DNA from: Coriaria nepalensis | Lineage: Eukaryota; Streptophyta; Magnoliopsida; Cucurbitales; Coriariaceae | Direction: 5' to 3' | DNA: 64,000 nt | Assembly: GCA_027186245.1 (NCBI GenBank) | Contig: CP114483.1 | Location: forward strand, 32,645,642 to 32,709,641 | In this document: piece after piece, positions 62,900-64,000 of the stretch | How positions within the stretch are numbered: position 1 is the first letter of the stretch | Layout of the letters: every line of letters starts with the position of its first letter | Notes under the pieces: model-generated | Database searches by the model: none | What the model was told of the DNA's origin: nothing | What the model saw: the letters and a program-made list of their open reading frames with translations, nothing else | Program-made: the position numbers and the translations under genes

Positions 62900-63600
62900 T
62901 TTATCTCTGGCCAAATCACATGCTGCTAAAAGCATGTTAGCTTCTTTTCAGACCATAGGGTGAATAATCGGCTAGACTTTTCAACCTACAAAAAAGTTTC
63001 AATAAGCCAAAAACTGGACCTGTGGGGTGGTAAATGCCTTGGTTGGTTAAAACTTTCAAGCCAGAAGAAACACAAGAAATATATTAATATGAAATTATAA
63101 TTCCACATAATTGATTAAAGTAAGTAAATAAACAATTTTCCTACCCCAGTATGTTGTCAAATTCTAAATTATACCAAAAAACCAAACAGGGTTTCAAACT
63201 TAACTTTGTTGAAGATTATATGCTCTCCAATTATTTACACAAGTCTAGGTCAACGTCGCGTCGCCTTGTCGGATGTCTCATTCCGGTTAAGTTCCATCCG
63301 TCATCATCTTCTTGTCGCCGTGAATAAAATAAAGCCGCCATAGCATACCATTTGGAAAGCTAATTGTCTGCTTGTGGTAATCAAAATTCCACAAAGGAAA
63401 GAGCGGAAAGGAACAGGGGACAGCAGCCATTGAAGCGACAAGACGAACAACTGATCTTAGGAAGAGGGAAAAGAAAGCGCAAAAAACCCTTGGCTGAGAA
63501 AATATATTACTACACAGCAATCAACGGCTTCTTCTAACTTCGAACTTCTAAAAGATATCGAAAAATAAAAATAATAATAAATTTTATTTTTGAAAACCTT
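62900..63600. other. RLK upstream region
   Basis: No clear TATA box close to the RLK start and no other gene seen. An open minus frame at 63287-63520 has no recognisable motif. Confidence 0.45.
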
Positions 63601-63609
63601 TTAACGGAA

Positions 63610-63691
63610 GTCGATATGTCCGAGTAGTTAAGGAGACAGACTTGAAATCTGTTGGGCTTCGGCCCCGCAGGTTCGAACCCTTCTGTCGACG
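63610..63691 (+). tRNA. tRNA-Ser (UGA)
   Basis: 82 nt without CCA. The acceptor stem GTCGATA pairs with TGTCGAC, with one G-T pair. The anticodon stem ACAGA/TCTGT encloses the loop CTTGAAA with anticodon TGA. The long variable arm GGGCTTCGGCCC is typical of type II tRNA-Ser. The T-loop/B box GGTTCGAACCC is intact. Two departures from the usual plant sequence are A for G in the D-loop GG pair (63626) and T for G at 63682, which breaks one T-stem pair. It may be expressed weakly or be starting to decay. Confidence 0.9.
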
Positions 63692-63706
63692 TTAATTCCC
63701 TATTTC

Positions 63707-63710
63707 TTTT
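63707..63710 (+). terminator. Pol III terminator (TTTT)
   Basis: A run of four T, 16 bases after the tRNA 3' end, preceded by 'tattt' which also favours release. Confidence 0.6.
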
Positions 63711-63711
63711 G

Positions 63712-64000
63712 GGCAGCCCAGAAGGTTTGTCCCTCACAATCTATCATGGGCCTAGTAGCCCAAACCAATGTCAAGAAGACAAAAAATTAAAGAGCAATTA
63801 TTTGATTTCCGGTAAGCAGTTAGTAGACTAACCATTTATTTTCTTAGGGTCTATTTTGTTAAATATTTTGATTTAATGTTTATTAAAAACTGATTTCAAA
63901 ATTAGTTAATGGATTCAAAACACAGTAGAATCACTCATGGTCTCGACTCTAAGTTAATGGGCCCAAGTCTTTACACACGCCACGGATCCGTACCAGCCCA
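63712..64000. other. Intergenic DNA to window end
   Basis: No gene seen; several 'gggcc/ggccc' motifs ('gggcagccca', 'atgggcctag', 'atgggcccaag') could belong to a neighbouring promoter. Confidence 0.4.

Overview
The window looks like AT-rich nuclear DNA of a eudicot plant. The evidence is spliced genes with AT-rich introns from plant-only families (TPS-b terpene synthase, XTH, DREB2-type AP2/ERF factor, group II GH3, S-domain receptor kinase), a eukaryotic tRNA-Ser(UGA), and many plant transposon remnants (Ty1/copia, Ty3/gypsy, hAT, MULE, MITEs). I cannot name the species.

Layout. 1.3-4.4 kb (-): a seven-exon monoterpene-synthase-like gene that can be spliced by hand into an open 629-codon frame. 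5.6-15 kb: a duplicated, decayed terpene synthase neighbourhood. It holds a promoter-plus-12-codon fragment at 6.3 kb, an inverted two-exon pseudogene at 13.6 kb, duplicated flanks, and gypsy/copia debris. 15-18 kb: a gypsy gag-protease piece joined to a copia RT-RNase H piece and its 3' LTR. 20.9-22.1 kb (+): an intact four-exon XTH. 23-26 kb: degraded retroelement and MULE-cargo-like pieces. 26.7-28.7 kb (+): a DREB2-like factor lacking the usual long C-terminal half, with a likely leader intron and a uORF. 29.1-31.3 kb (+): an F-box/FBD pseudogene whose intron carries two small MITEs. 32.0-34.7 kb (-): an intact three-exon GH3 acyl-amido synthetase. 36-46 kb: a transposon block with a hAT MITE that has a perfect 8-bp target duplication, MULE and copia fragments, and a complete but inactivated hAT element. 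48-52 kb: two long foldback elements and a short MITE. 52.7-53.1 kb (-): a small EF-hand protein. 58.9-62.9 kb (-): an S-domain receptor-like kinase gene broken in two kinase exons. 63.6 kb (+): tRNA-Ser(UGA).

The genes are not an operon, and nothing indicates that they act together beyond general plant roles: volatile terpene synthesis, wall remodelling, stress transcription, auxin conjugation, calcium signalling and cell-surface perception. I found no convincing undescribed system. The most informative signals are the GC-AG intron in the terpene synthase, the multi-copy decay of that locus, the shortened DREB2 with its uORF, the lesions in the receptor kinase, and several well-bounded non-autonomous transposons.
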